Shown here piece by piece: positions 5,268 to 6,889 of a DNA stretch of 6,889 bases. Source of the stretch: Pseudomonadota bacterium. Lineage in GTDB: Bacteria > Pseudomonadota > Gammaproteobacteria > Burkholderiales > Gallionellaceae. Each line of letters begins with the position of its first letter. Within the stretch, counting starts at the first letter, position 1. The notes under the pieces are model-generated. The model was not told where the DNA came from and made no database searches. It saw nothing but the letters and a program-made list of their open reading frames with translations. The stretch is taken from positions 1 through 6,889 of the forward strand of contig JAJZUH010000108.1 in NCBI GenBank assembly GCA_021847165.1, in the 5' to 3' direction. The position numbers and the translations under genes are program-made.

Positions 5268-6889
5268 CTATTTGGTCAAGGAAATGAAAAGCTCCGGCAA
5301 CTTTTCCGGCAGCTGCGCCACCTTGTCGACGATGGTGTATTGCCTGCCGAAGATATCCGCTACATATTCATCGGCTTTGGGGTCCAGATTGATGCAGTAG
5401 CTGTAAATTCCCTGCTGGTCCAATTCCTTGACGGCCTGTCGGGTATCGGCGATCAGCAACTCGCCGTCCTTGCAGTCCACATCCGACGGTTGTCCGTCGG
5501 TGAGGATCAGCATCAGCTTCTTGTCCGCCTGCTGCTTCTCGAGGTAATGCGCGGCATGCCGCATCGCCGCGCCCATGCGCGTGGAATAGCTTGCCTCCAT
5601 TGCCGCCAGGCGGCCCTTCACCTGGTCGTCCCATTTCTCGCTATAGCCCTTGATGTGCAGGAAGCGCACATCGTGCCGCGTATTGGAATGGAAGCCCGCA
5701 ATGGCGAACGGGTCTCCCAGCTTTTCCACCGCCCAGCCCAGCAGCGACACCGCTTCCTGGCTCAATTCCAGGATCGTCTGGTCGCTGCCGGCCGCTTTCT
5801 CGTTCAGCGATTCCGACAGGTCGAGCAGCAGCATCACCGCGATGCTGCGTCCGTCGTTGCGGTGGCTCATGTTGATGCGCGGATCGGGCTGGGCACCGCT
5901 CTTGTAATCGATGAGCGAGCGGATCGCGACATCCAGGTCCAGCTCGCTGCCTTCTTCTTGATAGCGGATACGCACCTTGTCCTGCGGCTTCAGCAGGTCG
6001 AGCATCTTCTTCAGGCGCTTGGCCAGCCCCGCATGCTTTTCGAGCAGGCGATCGATGTCCGCGGCGTTGCCTTGCGGATGCAGTCCCTCGTACACGCTGA
6101 CCCAGTCTGGGCGATAGCTCTGATTGTGATAGTCCCATTCGTGGTAGTGGCGCGGCGGCAGGCCTTTGAGTTCCTCGCCCGGCTCGATCTTGCGCGGCTC
6201 GTCGAAGGCCTCTTCCTCGTCGCCTTCCTCGATGAATTTCCACATCTGGCGGTTATCGTCGCGGTAATCGACGACCGTGTCCTTGAAGTGCGTGCTGGCG
6301 AAGTTATCGCTGTTCAGGCGCGTCTTCGCGATGAAGGCAACCCCAAGGTCGGCCATCTCCTGGGTGGATGCCGTCCCGTTTTGCAGCATGGCATGGAAGC
6401 GTTGCACGAATTCGAGGATCGCGGCATTCCGGTAGGCGTGTTGCGGATCGAGGATGGCGCGCGACAGCATCGCCAAACGGTGACGCACGGTCGATTCCTT
6501 TTCCGCATCGCACGCCTGCTCCTGCGGCACCGGGTGCAGGGCCTTGAAGATGCGGCGCAAGCCCGGATATTCGCGCATCGCCAGGCATTCCACCCGGCTG
6601 TCTTCGAGGAATTCCGCCGCCATGCGCTGGAACGGGCTCAGGTTATCCGCAATGATGGCGCTGGTCCAGCGCCGGTGTCCGGCGATGTGGGCGAGCGTGG
6701 CCCGATACCGATCGAGTCCGCTGACACCTTGCGCATCGTCGTACACATCGGGCAGGCGGATGCCCAGTTTGTCGTAGTAGGGAACCGGTTTGCGCAGCTC
6801 GTCGTACATGCTGGAATAGGGGATCAGCATGTCGTCGTCCTGCCACAACCCGCGCAGGTACAGGCTCAGTTTGCGCTCGTTATCCACCA
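5268..6889 (-). CDS. cbbO: CbbO-type Rubisco activase subunit, VWA domain (5' end cut by window)
   Basis: This is the C-terminal 539 or more residues of a CbbO/NorD-family protein. CbbO is the adaptor of the CbbQO-type Rubisco activase: its von Willebrand factor A domain binds Rubisco while the CbbQ AAA+ hexamer remodels it to release inhibitory sugar phosphates. Counting from the first in-window GTG (6887), a helical region (1-215) leads to an acidic patch (EEGDEEEAFDE, 220-230) and then the VWA domain (about 345-539). The metal-ion-dependent adhesion site is intact: DLSES (D356, S358, S360), T436 in YSTRMGAAM, and D464 in ILTDGQPSD. The block GDPFAIAGFHSNTRHDVRF (391-409) is typical of the family. 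The frame is open to the edge; known CbbO proteins are longer (around 750-780 residues), so roughly 200 residues are probably missing and the GTG is probably not the start. The main alternative is NorD, the nitric oxide reductase accessory protein. The adjoining fbp favours CbbO. It ends in TAG (5268-5270). Confidence 0.78.
   Translation of the reverse strand, partial: VDNERKLSLYLRGLWQDDDMLIPYSSMYDELRKPVPYYDKLGIRLPDVYDDAQGVSGLDRYRATLAHIAGHRRWTSAIIADNLSPFQRMAAEFLEDSRVECLAMREYPGLRRIFKALHPVPQEQACDAEKESTVRHRLAMLSRAILDPQHAYRNAAILEFVQRFHAMLQNGTASTQEMADLGVAFIAKTRLNSDNFASTHFKDTVVDYRDDNRQMWKFIEEGDEEEAFDEPRKIEPGEELKGLPPRHYHEWDYHNQSYRPDWVSVYEGLHPQGNAADIDRLLEKHAGLAKRLKKMLDLLKPQDKVRIRYQEEGSELDLDVAIRSLIDYKSGAQPDPRINMSHRNDGRSIAVMLLLDLSESLNEKAAGSDQTILELSQEAVSLLGWAVEKLGDPFAIAGFHSNTRHDVRFLHIKGYSEKWDDQVKGRLAAMEASYSTRMGAAMRHAAHYLEKQQADKKLMLILTDGQPSDVDCKDGELLIADTRQAVKELDQQGIYSYCINLDPKADEYVADIFGRQYTIVDKVAQLPEKLPELFISLTK

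Noticed and set aside
4142..5287. A 381-codon open frame on the plus strand opposite fbp
   Set aside because: It mirrors fbp, which has full catalytic motifs and a strong SD. The antisense product is rich in His, Ala, Gly and Val with no recognisable domain, as expected for the complement of a GC-rich gene.

Overview
This 6.9 kb window is compact, GC-rich bacterial chromosome. Every protein I recognise is a metabolic or housekeeping enzyme of proteobacterial type. A CbbO-type Rubisco-activation subunit sits immediately upstream of a Calvin-cycle fructose-1,6-bisphosphatase. Together with the divergent exonuclease III / pyrE pair, this suggests a CO2-fixing betaproteobacterium, perhaps in the Gallionellaceae or Nitrosomonadales. 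The taxonomic call is inferred from protein style and gene order, not from a marker gene.

Layout. Positions 20-796 (minus) hold exonuclease III. A 69-nt divergent promoter region (797-865) follows; it contains one perfect palindromic -10 element usable in both directions. pyrE (866-1510, plus) then overlaps by 4 nt a secreted DUF4124/coiled-coil protein (1507-2124, plus). That gene meets the beta-carbonic anhydrase gene (2125-2760, minus) tail to tail with no spacer. The rest of the window is a minus-strand run transcribed from right to left: cbbO (partial, cut by the right edge at 6889), 67-nt gap, fbp (4199-5200), 60-nt gap, purE (3644-4138), 2-nt gap, purC (2757-3641), 4-nt overlap, carbonic anhydrase (2125-2760).

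How the genes work together. CbbO with a CbbQ ATPase (not in the window) would reactivate inhibited Rubisco, and FBPase drives the regenerative arm of the Calvin cycle. PurE and PurC perform consecutive steps of de novo IMP synthesis, and carbonic anhydrase interconverts CO2 and bicarbonate. PyrE makes OMP for pyrimidines. Several of these activities handle CO2, bicarbonate or sugar phosphates, so shared expression is plausible, but the sequence only shows co-orientation and tight spacing.

Coding density is very high and no gap exceeds 70 nt. I see no RNA gene, mobile element, CRISPR array, long repeat or convincing intrinsic terminator. I do not find a novel system here. The points worth a second look are regulatory and architectural: the shared palindromic promoter, the zero-spacer convergent stops, the carbonic anhydrase coupled to purC, the uncharacterised coiled-coil protein coupled to pyrE, and an unusual residue in PurE.
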